A stretch of 64,000 nt of DNA from Deinandra increscens subsp. villosa (Eukaryota > Streptophyta > Magnoliopsida > Asterales > Asteraceae), in NCBI GenBank assembly GCA_039602395.1, contig JBCNJP010000007.1:98782772-98846771 (forward strand). The letters run 5' to 3'. The notes below the pieces were generated by a model. That model did not search any database and was not told where the DNA came from. It saw nothing but the letters and a program-made list of their open reading frames with translations. Positions 43,593 through 53,444 of this stretch are shown piece after piece. The translations under genes and the position numbers were made by a program. Each line of letters begins with the position of its first letter. Within the stretch, counting starts at the first letter, position 1.

Positions 43593-44257
43593 TTGATCGT
43601 AAGTAAAATTTTAATTAATAACTTCAACTTTGAAAAACTCTTCTCTGCAAATGTACGTCACGGTCAGTGGAATACTCAATAATATTTTATATGCATTTGG
43701 GAAACAACTGAATTGATTAAGATTTTTCAAACTATCTATGTGTTGATAACTTCATTAGTTTATAATTTGTCAAATAACTTCAATTCCATAAAAAGGGCAT
43801 CCGCATCAATTTCAGTTCTTTCATGAAACTTGAGTGCATCTTCAAGAACACGACATCACAACTTGAGTTCAGTATCTTCTAACTCTCTCATCTTGTTAGG
43901 AATCAAGAAACCTAATAATTTTTCATATCTTAGTATTGGTGAAATCTTGCTTCAAGAGAAGCACTAGCTTGATCAATATTATATAAGAAATAATTGACTC
44001 TCGGCCCAAGCTTCGCTACTGGCAGCATTCTTGCCTCACCCTACTGAAATTTCAACCGACGCTTTTTCTAATCATATATACAACTATACAAGCGGGATTT
44101 GAAGCCTACATGAACAACCCTAGGCTTTCTCTTTCGAAACATGAACTAGTCTAAACCCAAATACACATAAAAATTCAAAAATTGAGGCTCTATTTTTTTA
44201 GGGGCCTAAGCAGCTAGCTGCTTCACCTGGGCCTCCTATTAGACCGGCCCTATTTGA

Positions 44258-44692
44258 GTCTGTATATATGTTCGAACATGGTAGCCAATATCAAATAATT
44301 GATATTCAAGTTCTTAACGGATTTCTATCAGTTTCTTCTGTGATTGTTCGATCCTAACCAAGACATTTGCTACCCGTGCGTTTTCTCATAGATAACACAT
44401 ATACACAAAACATTTACATTACTATAACGCTATGTAAAGAAAACGAAAAAACAGAATTAACGGAGATTATCGAGGGACTGGTTTCGTAAATTTCACAATT
44501 CTATCCTGTGCGGCTTCTCCTCCAAATCGAGAAAATTTATAATTCAACGCCTCTTCCTCCTCCTCCTCCTCTCGATCCAATCAAACAAACACAACTCTCC
44601 CAAGGAGAGACCAACAAACAAACCCTAGCTACCTCACCTCGGTGGCATTGCAATTGCTATTCCAAATCCGGATGATATTATGATAGATTCCT
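44258..44692 (+). promoter_or_regulatory. Promoter and 5' leader region of the bZIP gene
   Basis: Sequence between the hAT end and the bZIP start. CT-rich repeats near 44550-44580 and CAAACCCTAGC near 44620 look like a plant leader. Two short upstream frames occur: ATG-ATA-TTA-TGA near 44670, and one starting near 44680 that overlaps the main start in another phase. These could dampen translation. Confidence 0.45.
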
Positions 44693-47600
44693 ATGGCTTC
44701 CCCTAACACGATGACGATGAAAATCAACATGATGTCTGATTCTTCCACTTCCAGAAATTCCGATCTAATCAGACGAAAGTCTTCCAATTCTTCTTCATCC
44801 TCCTCCACCTCCACCGATCATAGCAATTCCCAGCGTCAACCCCTTCAAATCGCTCTCTTAGACCCTGCGCCTCCTCCCCCTCAACAAACTGGTTTCTTTC
44901 TTTTCTTTTCTTTCTTTCCTTTCTTTCTTTCTTTATACAATTAAGTTTCATAACTCTAGCTAGTAGTTTCATAACTCAGCTTTATTTAGATTGTGTAAGT
45001 TTTGAATTTCATGAGTTAAAGAGCACTATCAGATTGATTGAAGAATGAATTCTTGCAACCCTTTATAGTTTATACATGAGAACCAACCATCACAACATTC
45101 AAGATGCTTCAGTTATAAAAAGATTTATTGGTCTATATTGGTTTGCTTTCTATGCCTTCTAACTTAACTAGTAGCAATGTTTATGCTCATTTTTTTTTTT
45201 TTGGTCTTTAAGTAAATTCAAAATCATCAAATGGATGGCCTTAATGACATTAAAATCACAAACATATTGTAAATTGTTTTAGAAGTATATCATGATAAGT
45301 AAAATAGGTGCCCTGATAGGGGATGGAGGGTTAGGTGGATGGAGGTGCATATCACAGAAGCTATATGTATTTGTTCTAGGATTTATATGTATTTGTTGTA
45401 AACTAGAATATGTTTACTTATAAGTTTTAATTGCTCTTCTTACTAGAACTAGAAGGAGATGTGAGATCTGTGTAGTGGAAAGTCATCCCACATCAGTAGA
45501 TAAAGAAAAAAAGAAAAGAAAAGGAAAGTGGGGAGGCTGAATAAAAGGTGAAAGATGGAACTTTAAAGATGGTCCATGGACTAGGTTAATGGCCTCCATT
45601 GCACTTAGGAGGAGTGTCACCCCAAGGTCAGCCCAAGTGGTCAAGCCTAGGTCATAATTTGTTTCCGTGGGGGCGTGTGTTCACATGCCCCCCTCACAAA
45701 AGTTAACTCTAGATTTTTAGTATCATTAGTTGTTTAATGGCGAGTCTTAATGCATCTGCAACATAACAGACATGACCACTAAATAGTTTTATATTCCCAT
45801 CGTAGTGACTTGCATTTTGCTTTTAGGTTTCTTTTGAGTTCAACATCTATCTATGAAACCCATTATCAGCTATAAGTCAAGCATTAATACATTGTTGTTG
45901 TCTCGATCTAGTGTAACTAAGCAATATTTGTTCACAGGTTTACTTGATTTAAGATGATATGAAGTTAAACTTATATAGTTATATTCCACTTTTTGTTGAA
46001 ACGTGTACACGTTCTTACCCTTAATGTTATGGTGTTGAACACTTTGTAACATGAAAAAATTTAGTGAGCACTTCATCAAAGAGTGTGGAACATGTCTGGA
46101 AGGAGCTTGTGGCAGGGCGTAGTTGTAAGCAGGAAGTGCCGGATGAGATGATGACGTTAGAGGACTTCTTGGCTAAGGCAGGGGCAAGGGCAGTTGAGGA
46201 AGAAGATGTTAAAATTCCACCTCCACGTTTACCAAGTGGAGGGATTTTTGGTACTTATGATAATCCTAATATTCGTACAAATCCACCAAATGTAAATGTG
46301 GACGGGTTTGGTATTGGAGCGGAAGAGATGAGAGGGAGAGGGAAACGAAGAGCAATCTTGGAGACGTTGGATAAGGCTGCTCAACAGAGGCAAAGAAGGA
46401 TGATTAAGAATAGAGAGTCTGCTGCTAGGTCCCGAGAACGCAAACAGGTAATTAATTCTCTCTTATCTGAACAGGGCGGTATTTTGGTGTCAACTCTTTT
46501 TTTTTATTTTTATGAACTCTTGTTCAGGCATACCAAGCTGAACTGGAATCTTTAGCAGTGAAATTGGAAGAAGAGAACGAGAAATTGATGAAAATAAAGG
46601 TAACACTTTTTCATATATATCTTGAATTCTAAGGTCAAGTTTTCTGTTTGTTTTATGTATGGTCGAAATTGGTTAATCACATAATCATTTTGTCTTGTTT
46701 CTAACACAGTGTGAAACTGTGACCTATGCAAGTTTAACCTTTGGTGTAATCTTTTTTGCGAGACAATTAACTTTATTTTAAAATAGAAGTCATTACTTAT
46801 GAATCACAAAAGAAAGAAGTTATCTATTTAATATATAATTTAGAATTTGCATGGAATATATCCCAACATTTTCTGCAATTTTCATTGATATGAAGATCTG
46901 AGTGGAAGATATATACAAAGACATGAATGGAATTATATAAAATATATAGCCTACAGGCTACAATCATGAGTAACTGGTATTTCAGATCAAAAGAGGACAA
47001 CAACGGCGACTTTGATAATTTTGAACAGTCGAATCTCCATTGATATGGACTTTGAGCCCTAGGATGTCTAGCCTGTAATTTTTTTTATATTAATTTTGTG
47101 TCCCGATAAGTCTTCTAATTCTTAAAAGTAAATATAGACTTTATAAGTGAAAAGAGCATTAGAAAGATTAAAAGGACCGATTTGAAAGGATTGCTGAAAC
47201 TGATTATCTGCTTACCCGTGTTACTTGCCTTCTTTTTCAGACTGAGCAGGCTAGAAAAAGATATAAGCAGGTATGCAACTAATTCTTATTTATTTGTTCT
47301 TTTTATGCATTGGAAAAGCCGTACTGTTGTATTGAAGTTTCTTTTTATCCGTTACTTTGGCCACGACTGATGTCCTGTGTTGAAACTGTCATGAACAATT
47401 TTGCTTTCAAGGTGTCTAGTTTGTGCTTTTGACCAATTTGTATGAACAAAACAAGTGATAGAGTTGAAATATTTTATTGAAGAAAAAGAGGTTGTTATAT
47501 TAAAAATAGTAAATACAAAGTCCTTTTAGGCTTATGTAATAAAATTGGTATTTTGAGTTTTATTATATTTGGTAAGGATGTGAACTCGATAGTCGATACA

Positions 47601-48440
47601 ACTTGATTTGGACGTGTCTAATCTATATTCTAGACCCCTCAAGTTAAATGAAGAATCAGCACATTATAAGTAAAAAAAAATACATAAACCTAATATTCGG
47701 AGCTAAATCAAGCTCATTCTTTTTCTTTTGTTTTCATCAAAGAGCCTTGGAGCAGAGTGAATCTTGAATAGCATAAGCAAATCTTAATTAGACTGAATTA
47801 TCTTGCTTTTTCATGCCGTTCCTTTCTTTATTTATTTTCTGCAACTTGTGTCTGACTCTTTTCTCCATTGAAAGAAGACTATTTTAGATTTCATATTTTC
47901 ATTAGCCATTTAGTTTTCCTTGGTGGTTTAGTTTAATTGCTGCTTTTCTCAAAACGGTTTATCCTTGTTGGTGTGCTCAAATCTAGTCCCAGTAGAATAA
48001 ATTTGGAGACAGCAAGTGGAAAATCAGATCATGAAACAACTGTATTTCATTTTGAAAACAATGAAAATGTGAATGTGTTGTTACTACTATAGTATACAAC
48101 ATGAAAACTTTAATGTATCTACACTTGAGATTGCATTTTTGGCTTTGCCATAGAATATCTTTGGGGGCACTTAGCATTGGTTTGATACTTTGATTGCATT
48201 TGTGGTTTTTTGCATAATTTGTTTGAATTTTGTTTTATTCTCTCTTCTGCATGAAAGTTATACCCTTGAATAAAGCAAAACAAAAGAAGATTTATATTGG
48301 ATGGAGGTTTTTTATTTTTTTCAATCTGCAAGTAACATTGTTTTGTGTTTGTTCAGCTGATGGACAGCATAATTCCTGTTACCGAGAAACAAAGACCAAC
48401 AAGATGTGTGCTGCGGAAGGTTCGGTCCATGGAGTGGTAA
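44693..48440 (+). CDS. Group-A bZIP transcription factor, GBF4-like, 255 aa
   Basis: Exons 44693-44891, 46065-46447, 46528-46599, 47241-47270 and 48357-48440 join in frame (768 bases) with GT-AG introns. The N-terminus is Ser-rich and ends QPLQIALLDPAPPPPQQ. The second exon has the group-A motifs KSVEHVWKELVAG and MTLEDFLAKAGA, then the basic region with the invariant N-x7-R (KNRESAARSRERKQ). The heptad leucines run over exons 3-5 (AYQAELESLAVKLEEENEKL). The C-terminus IIPVTEKQRPTRCVLRKVR...MEW resembles GBF4 rather than the ABF/ABI5 ending. Members bind G-box/ABRE (ACGT-core) promoters as dimers in the nucleus, often in abscisic acid responses; that role is inferred from family. No lesions are seen. 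Confidence 0.92.
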
Positions 48441-48645
48441 TAAGGTAGGGAAAACAACAACACTAGAGAAATCAAAATTCTATTAAGGATGTTTTGAAGC
48501 AAGTAATAATGTGTGCATTGCAGGAAGGAAGATAATACAAATATATATATGTGAATCTTAGGTTATATGTGGTTCATTGAAAACATGAAGCCTCAACATT
48601 TTTGTTAAAAATGTCTGCTTTATATTAACTATTAAACAAAGAAAG

Positions 48646-49327
48646 CTAAGTTGTTTTCTTGGTAGATTGATTTTTCGACCGAATGAAAGTGAAAAGGGCA
48701 ACAATAAGAGACACCAATAGCGTTGATCCTGCAGCTATCATAGGAGTAGTATACGTCGCCACTTTTTTTGTGTCTGCATTATCCTCTACTTGCTCCGAAT
48801 CCTTTATTTCGTCATCAACGTTTTCCTTGGATGTGCCAGGAACAGGATCAGGGTCTTTGACTTCTTGAATCCCGATGCCGGCAATGCCTTTAACCAATTT
48901 CGGCATCCGGATAGCGAGTCTTGATTGGTCTTGGTCAAACCTGGCTTTGACTTTATCCAATATGACTCCCTGTGGGATGGTAAAGATTTTATGAAAACCC
49001 CTCCTGTTGATGTTGGGGTTTTCACCACTAACTGTCATTCTACTCCCATCCTCATTTATCTCAATCTTTATGTCATTTTTTCCATAACCACCTAAAGACA
49101 TTCATGCAAGACAAATTAACACATTGTTGTAACTTATAACATACTAAGTTACAAGCAAATTTGAGAAAGAAAGAAGGAAAGAAAGTAAGAAACCTACCTT
49201 TTTTAAGATCGAATGTGAGGATGAACATGGAGTCTGTTTGGTGAGTGGTGAAAACAACAACTGGTTCGTTTTTGGAAATCGAAAGATCAAGTTCGTTTTC
49301 GAGCTTTAGATCCAGTTTGAAATCCAT
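48646..49327 (-). CDS. HSP20-like (alpha-crystallin domain) protein with C-terminal membrane anchor, RTM2-like, 191 aa
   Basis: Exons 49327-49198 and 49091-48646 join in frame (DLKKG to GYGKNDIKIEI; 576 bases). The alpha-crystallin fold covers about residues 20-110 (DSMFILTFDLKKGGYGK, DGSRMTVSGENP, GFHKIFTIPQGVILDKVKA, QSRLAIRMPKLV). An acidic linker (KENVDDEIKDSEQVED) leads to one transmembrane segment (MIAAGSTLLVSLIVALFTFI) and a basic tail (RSKNQSTKK). A small HSP domain followed by a membrane anchor is the architecture of RESTRICTED TEV MOVEMENT 2 and relatives, which sit on membranes and do not behave as classical heat-induced chaperones. Whether this copy acts in virus restriction cannot be told. 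It converges on the bZIP gene, with 205 bases between their stop codons. Confidence 0.88.
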
Positions 49328-50427
49328 TTTTGAGGTTGAAGATTGGTTATGGTATGGAAGTTATGTATATAGACAGCCATGTTGAAGAATATATTCATTG
49401 CTTCCACCTTTTCTTGATTTGCTTGCTTTGGAGGGAACCCCCTAAACCAGTTTTAAAACAAAGAGAATGTAAAGAAAACAAGGAATAAGGAAGGTAAACA
49501 TAGAAGATCAAAGAAGAGATGGAAGACTGTTTTCAAAGAAAAGTGAGAAATGTTGCAATCATGTCATGGGTAGTTGATGTTAAACCGTATTTTTTTGTAG
49601 GTTTAGTTAGTTTTGGTAGTTGATGAAATAAACAATTAAATAGTTGTTATGATGCCAAATTCAATCAACCGTTTCTATCAAACATGTTGGAAACTTAAAC
49701 GATTACATAAATCGTTTTAAACCGTTGGGTATTATAAAATTTCACCCAAGCTAACTCGCAAGTTAGATCATGACCAAGTTGTAGACACCCTCTAGAAATT
49801 TAACGTTTATATAATGCATAACACTGTTTAAACGATTACATAAATTGTTTTTAAACGTTATGTTAAACACGCTTGTTTAAATGGTTTCTAACAAAACTTT
49901 CGATTTTAAAAGCGTTGCTAAAACACACGTTAAAAGTCACAATTACATAAAGCATGTCTAAACATGTCTAGTGTTAAATCCATGGTAATACGCATGTTAG
50001 ACTCAGAAACAATTTCTAGCGCGTACACTAGACATTTGAATACATGACGTTTACATAAAACGTACACTTTAACACTCATGTTAAAAAATCAAACCAAATT
50101 CTAACGTGAACATAACAAAACATTTTATATCAATCAACCGTTTTAGAAAATAATTACTCAAATCATTTAAGACAAAAAAAAAAAGGTTGGTTGAATTTTA
50201 ATGCAAACCATTTTGTAAACAGGTTTGTTAATGACTACATGGTCTCCATCAAATACACCATTCAAGGGAATAAAATCTACAAATTGGAAGAAAAAAATTG
50301 TGCAACAAATATTTGTTAAGATTCTGGGGGAAGTTGTAGCCTTGTAGGGAGGGAATTAATTGTAGGGTGATAATTATTATTATTATTTTTTGTTTAATTT
50401 CTAGTTATACGTTCTTTCTCACAGTAA
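49328..50427. other. Upstream/intergenic region of the RTM2-like gene
   Basis: The part nearest 49328 should hold the promoter (an A-rich leader). From 49580 to 50160, AAACGTTT- and AATCGTTT-type words recur, including a perfect 8-bp hairpin AAACGATT-ACATA-AATCGTTT at 49697-49717. I cannot assign a class. Confidence 0.4.
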
Positions 50428-50454
50428 AAAAAAAAAAAAAAAAAAAAAAAATTG

Positions 50455-50619
50455 GCGATGAGGGGAGACTTGGGGCTGAAAGGTCACAAGTTCGATCCCT
50501 GAGCTCCCAGGTTTTACCACCCGGCCGCTCGCGGAGGTGGATTTTCCCTGGAATGAGCTCAACTGGTGTAAATAGTCCCCGGGTTTTCCGGGGCATTCGT
50601 TGGCCGTTCAAAAAAAAAA
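50455..50619 (+). mobile_element. SINE with poly-A tail
   Basis: CGATGAGGGGAGACTTGG and box B-like AAGTTCGATCCC are followed by a conserved body (CCACCCGGCCGC, GGTGTAAATAGTCCCCGG) and the end TTGGCCGTTC with an 11-A tail. A separate long A run (50428-50451) precedes it and may be the tail of an earlier insertion. The GCCGTTC-A(n) ending matches LINE 3' ends in this window. Confidence 0.7.
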
Positions 50620-51057
50620 AATCAAAAAAAATAAAAATTAATGTTCATTTTCTTTTAAAAACAAGTGAAATTATAAATTAGTGACATAAAAGTAAATGCT
50701 ACAAAAATAAGTGTAAAAATGAGCTATACTCAAAGTGTCATTTACAAATCAAATTAATGGCACAAAATTAATCAACCCGCAATGTAGACACACATTCTTC
50801 CCATAAATACGTATAGTCAGCATGTCACATCAGCTTTTCATTCATTATTTCAAATCCTTCCCACAAACAGATTTTAGCTAAAATGCTAAAAAAATCCGCT
50901 TTTCCCACGTGTAACCCAATTTAATATTACCATGCTGGTTAATAAGCTAGTATGTATGTATGTAATAAAGAGATGCATTTTTTGTTTATTATATAAGATA
51001 AATATAAATAATCTTAATAACTCAAAGATAGTAAAACGAGTCAAAGTAAATAATACT

Positions 51058-51619
51058 ATAGGGTACGTTGCACGCCGTCCATTGCAAAGAGCTGGGATCT
51101 TCAGGCGGGCTGGGATCTCGGCCAGAAAGGAAGCTCCTGTTAACTTCCTGTCTGACCCCCTGGATGGGCGTTCAACTCTCCGGCCGACCGACATACTCGT
51201 CTTTGGGTGGCAGAACGGGAAACACGCTTGTGTCGATTTAACAGGGGTTTCCCCTCTTGTGGGTCTGAGGGCCAGCTCCTTCTCAGCGGGTCAGGCGGCG
51301 TCCAGGGCAGCGACTGGAAAGGTTAACAAACATGAGAAAGCTTGTATTGAAAACCAACATGTGTTTGTTCCTTTCGCCTTCGATACATTTGGGCATCTTG
51401 CGTCAGAGGCAGTGGCCATGTTGAACCGGATACAAAAAGTCATGCGCGGGAATAGTGCAACTTCTAGAATGAAGAATGTTGTTTTTATACGGTTGAGTTT
51501 TGCTATTCAAAAATGGTTGGTGGCGCAGCTTGTTGCCCGCCTTCCCTGCGTGTTGACTTAGATCATGTTTGTTACCTTGCGGTTTAATTAATGAAATGAT
51601 ATTAAAGACTCAAAAAAAA
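51058..51619 (+). pseudogene. 5'-truncated, polyadenylated non-LTR retroelement fragment (C-terminal domain)
   Basis: The frame reads RKEAPVNFLSDPLDGRSTLRP, TDILVFGWQNGKHACVDLTG, ENQHVFVPFAFDTFGHLA and ends AIQKWLVAQLVARLPC. The stop codon, a short 3' UTR and an A-tail (51611-51619) follow. I associate this domain with the C-terminus of plant reverse transcriptase-like proteins. The spacing of P-x-D with a later D-x-T is reminiscent of a PD-(D/E)XK restriction-like endonuclease, which is inference only. Coding-like sequence begins abruptly near 51058, consistent with 5' truncation. The 126 codons upstream of that in the same frame are AT-rich and spurious. Confidence 0.6.
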
Positions 51620-52005
51620 AGTTGTGATGCTGATTGCAATTTTGGTGTTCCATGACTTTATGTGCAACACCTGTTTGTCGAAATGTCTAATTGCTTTTTT
51701 TTTCATTGTTTGATTGTTACAGGGCTTTTGATAGCTGCTTCTTTTGTTCTTTACTAATGTTTGTTGCATTTTGTTTATTTGTAACAGGTGTTTATATTTC
51801 TTTGTTTGCTCTCCCTCGCATGCGATTGAAGGTAATTTTGTTGTTATCTTATCAATTAGGTGTGTTGTAGTTATTTATTTTCATTTTTATGTCTTTTACA
51901 TAGAATTATAATCATTTGTTGTTCTAATTGTTTGTTTACATTTGCATCTTCTACATAGGATTTCATTAAAGCTCAACAGAAGTCTCCGTCGCAACGCACG
52001 GGAGA
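51620..52005. other. T-rich sequence with exon-like pieces leading to a Helitron end
   Basis: A splice-site-bounded piece near 51789-51831 (TTGTAACAG ... TTGAAG|GTAATTT) translates GVYISLFALPRMRLK; a second begins near 51959. It may be captured gene sequence inside the Helitron that ends at 52316. I cannot identify a gene. Confidence 0.3.
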
Positions 52006-52013
52006 GGTTAACT

Positions 52014-52303
52014 CAGTGGCGGATCCAGGAAATAATATCAGGAGTAGCGGGGACTAACGGGGGTTCGGGGGCAGCGCCCCCGGAAAAAATTTTTAGGTAG
52101 TTAACGGGCTTTTAATCATATTTTTAAGGGGCTTTTGATCATATTTTTAAGTAAAAGCCATAAAATTTCTTCCAGGGGTCGCGAAAAATTCGTTTCAGGG
52201 GTCGCGAAAAACCGAAAACCTATAAAAAAAAAAATTTGCACGTCGGGGTAAAAGTTCAGAGGTAGCGGGCGCTACCCCTGGGACCTTAGTAGGTCCGCCA
52301 CTA
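52014..52303. mobile_element. hAT-type MITE, 290 bp, 8-bp TSD
   Basis: Ends CAGTGGCGGATCC and GGTCCGCCACTA are imperfect inverted repeats. Both are flanked by GGTTAACT (52006-52013 and 52304-52311). The interior has GGGGGCAGCGCCCCC and paired GGGGTCGCGAAAAA words and is non-coding. Confidence 0.88.
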
Positions 52304-52312
52304 GGTTAACTT

Positions 52313-52316
52313 CTAG
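52313..52316 (+). mobile_element. Probable Helitron 3' terminus (plus strand)
   Basis: Removing the hAT MITE joins CTCCGTCGCAACGCACGGGAG, an imperfect hairpin, to AGGTTAACTTCTAG followed by T. A hairpin about a dozen bases before CTAG|T is the canonical Helitron 3' end. The 5' end was not located. Confidence 0.45.
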
Positions 52317-52373
52317 TTTTATGTATAATTCCTATTCTTACTCTCTCTCTCTCTATCTCTCTCTATATATATA

Positions 52374-53000
52374 CTAGTTTTTGATACCCGTGCGTGGCAT
52401 GGGCGGATTTTTAAAAAATTATTACTTATAATAATATATTATAATAAATGTAATTCGATAATTGAAATTAAAGAAAAAAATTAATATTGGAGAATAAAAA
52501 AATTTACAAATTTGAAAATACAGACTTATAAACAACATTTGATAATACTCGTGCCACGCACGGGCGGATTTTTAAAAAATTATTACTTATAATAATATAT
52601 TATAATAAATGTAATTCGATAATTGAAATTAAAGAAAAAAAATTAACATTGGAGAATGGAAAAAATTCACAAATTTATAAATTTACAGACTTATAAACAA
52701 CATTTGATGTTTTGTTTGTCACTTTTCCGTCTTCATCTAATATGAGAAGTTTTAATTCATCACTGCTCTTAACCCTTGATAATGCAACGTAAAGCTGACC
52801 ATGACTAAAACATAAATTCTTAAAATACAGTTCAACTCTTGAAAATAACTAACATTGGCTTTTATTAACTGTCATTCTCAAACATACCGCAATTAGAAGT
52901 TATCCTCTTGAATTTAAATGATCTTTTTATATCTGAAGGAGACGTCGAAATTCTGGTTTAAAAAAATACTAAATAAAATTATAGGGTTGATTTCAATAGA
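52374..53000 (-). mobile_element. 3' end of an autonomous-type Helitron with helicase remnant
   Basis: On the minus strand, about 52870-52690 translates to pieces FSHGQLYVALSRVKSSDEL and LILDEDGKVTNKTSN, the C-terminal motif VI region of Helitron Pif1-like helicases. A 3' region follows and ends at CCCATGCCACGCACGGG (near-hairpin), TATCAAAAACTAG|T at 52374. The 3' region is duplicated in tandem (52387-52550 and 52553-52710, ~165-base units). The rest of the rolling-circle replicase is not seen up to the copia relic, so the right bound is arbitrary. Confidence 0.75.
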
Positions 53001-53444
53001 TATTTCTTATTTACACCTTTAAATATTATTGGCCACATCATATAATAATAAGACATAAAACATTTAATGGCTAATAAAAAATTTAGTTATATTTACAGGA
53101 AAAATAAAATGATAAGACTAAAATACGGTACCAAATTGGTAATGATATAAAATTGACAAAATAAAACATCAATAATATCAATCTCAGCTAAATTTATGAA
53201 TAAAAAGCAATAATATTATAAAGAAACAATCATTTTTTTCTCACTTTTTCAACTTAGGATTCAAAAGCTTGACACTTTGACAGACAGTGCCATCTCGTCC
53301 TTTGAAATAGAAGTGGGCTGGGATCCTCTTGCTTATCCCACTTTAGAAGGTGGGCCATCTTGAAAATCATAAAAATGATGAGTGAATTCATAAGATAGAA
53401 AGTCAATTTAATTCAATAAATAAAAATAAATTACCTTTATATTG

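Larger units (their letters stand above)
28018..44257 (-). mobile_element. hAT transposon relic split by a 15-kb retrotransposon
   Basis: The left end CAGGGTCGGTACTGAG and the right end ACCGGCCCTA (reverse complement TAGGGCCGGT) are hAT-like termini. No matching 8-bp duplication was found, so the ends have decayed. Removing 28309-43592 rejoins a minus-strand transposase C-terminus. The right part reads CFPNAYKILLSIPLTVT (with frameshifts) and the left part MTHERLNGLTIIAIKNEIL, stop, then MNYEDLINQFVIKNVRR. This is the hAT dimerisation region of the TTF/DUF4371-type family. Stops and frameshifts make it inactive. Confidence 0.75.

Noticed and set aside
45600..45715. Possible SINE in the first bZIP intron (CAGCCCAAGTGGTCAAGCC, GTGTTCACATGCCC)
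   Set aside because: Box-like words are present but there is no A-tail, target duplication or second copy in the window.
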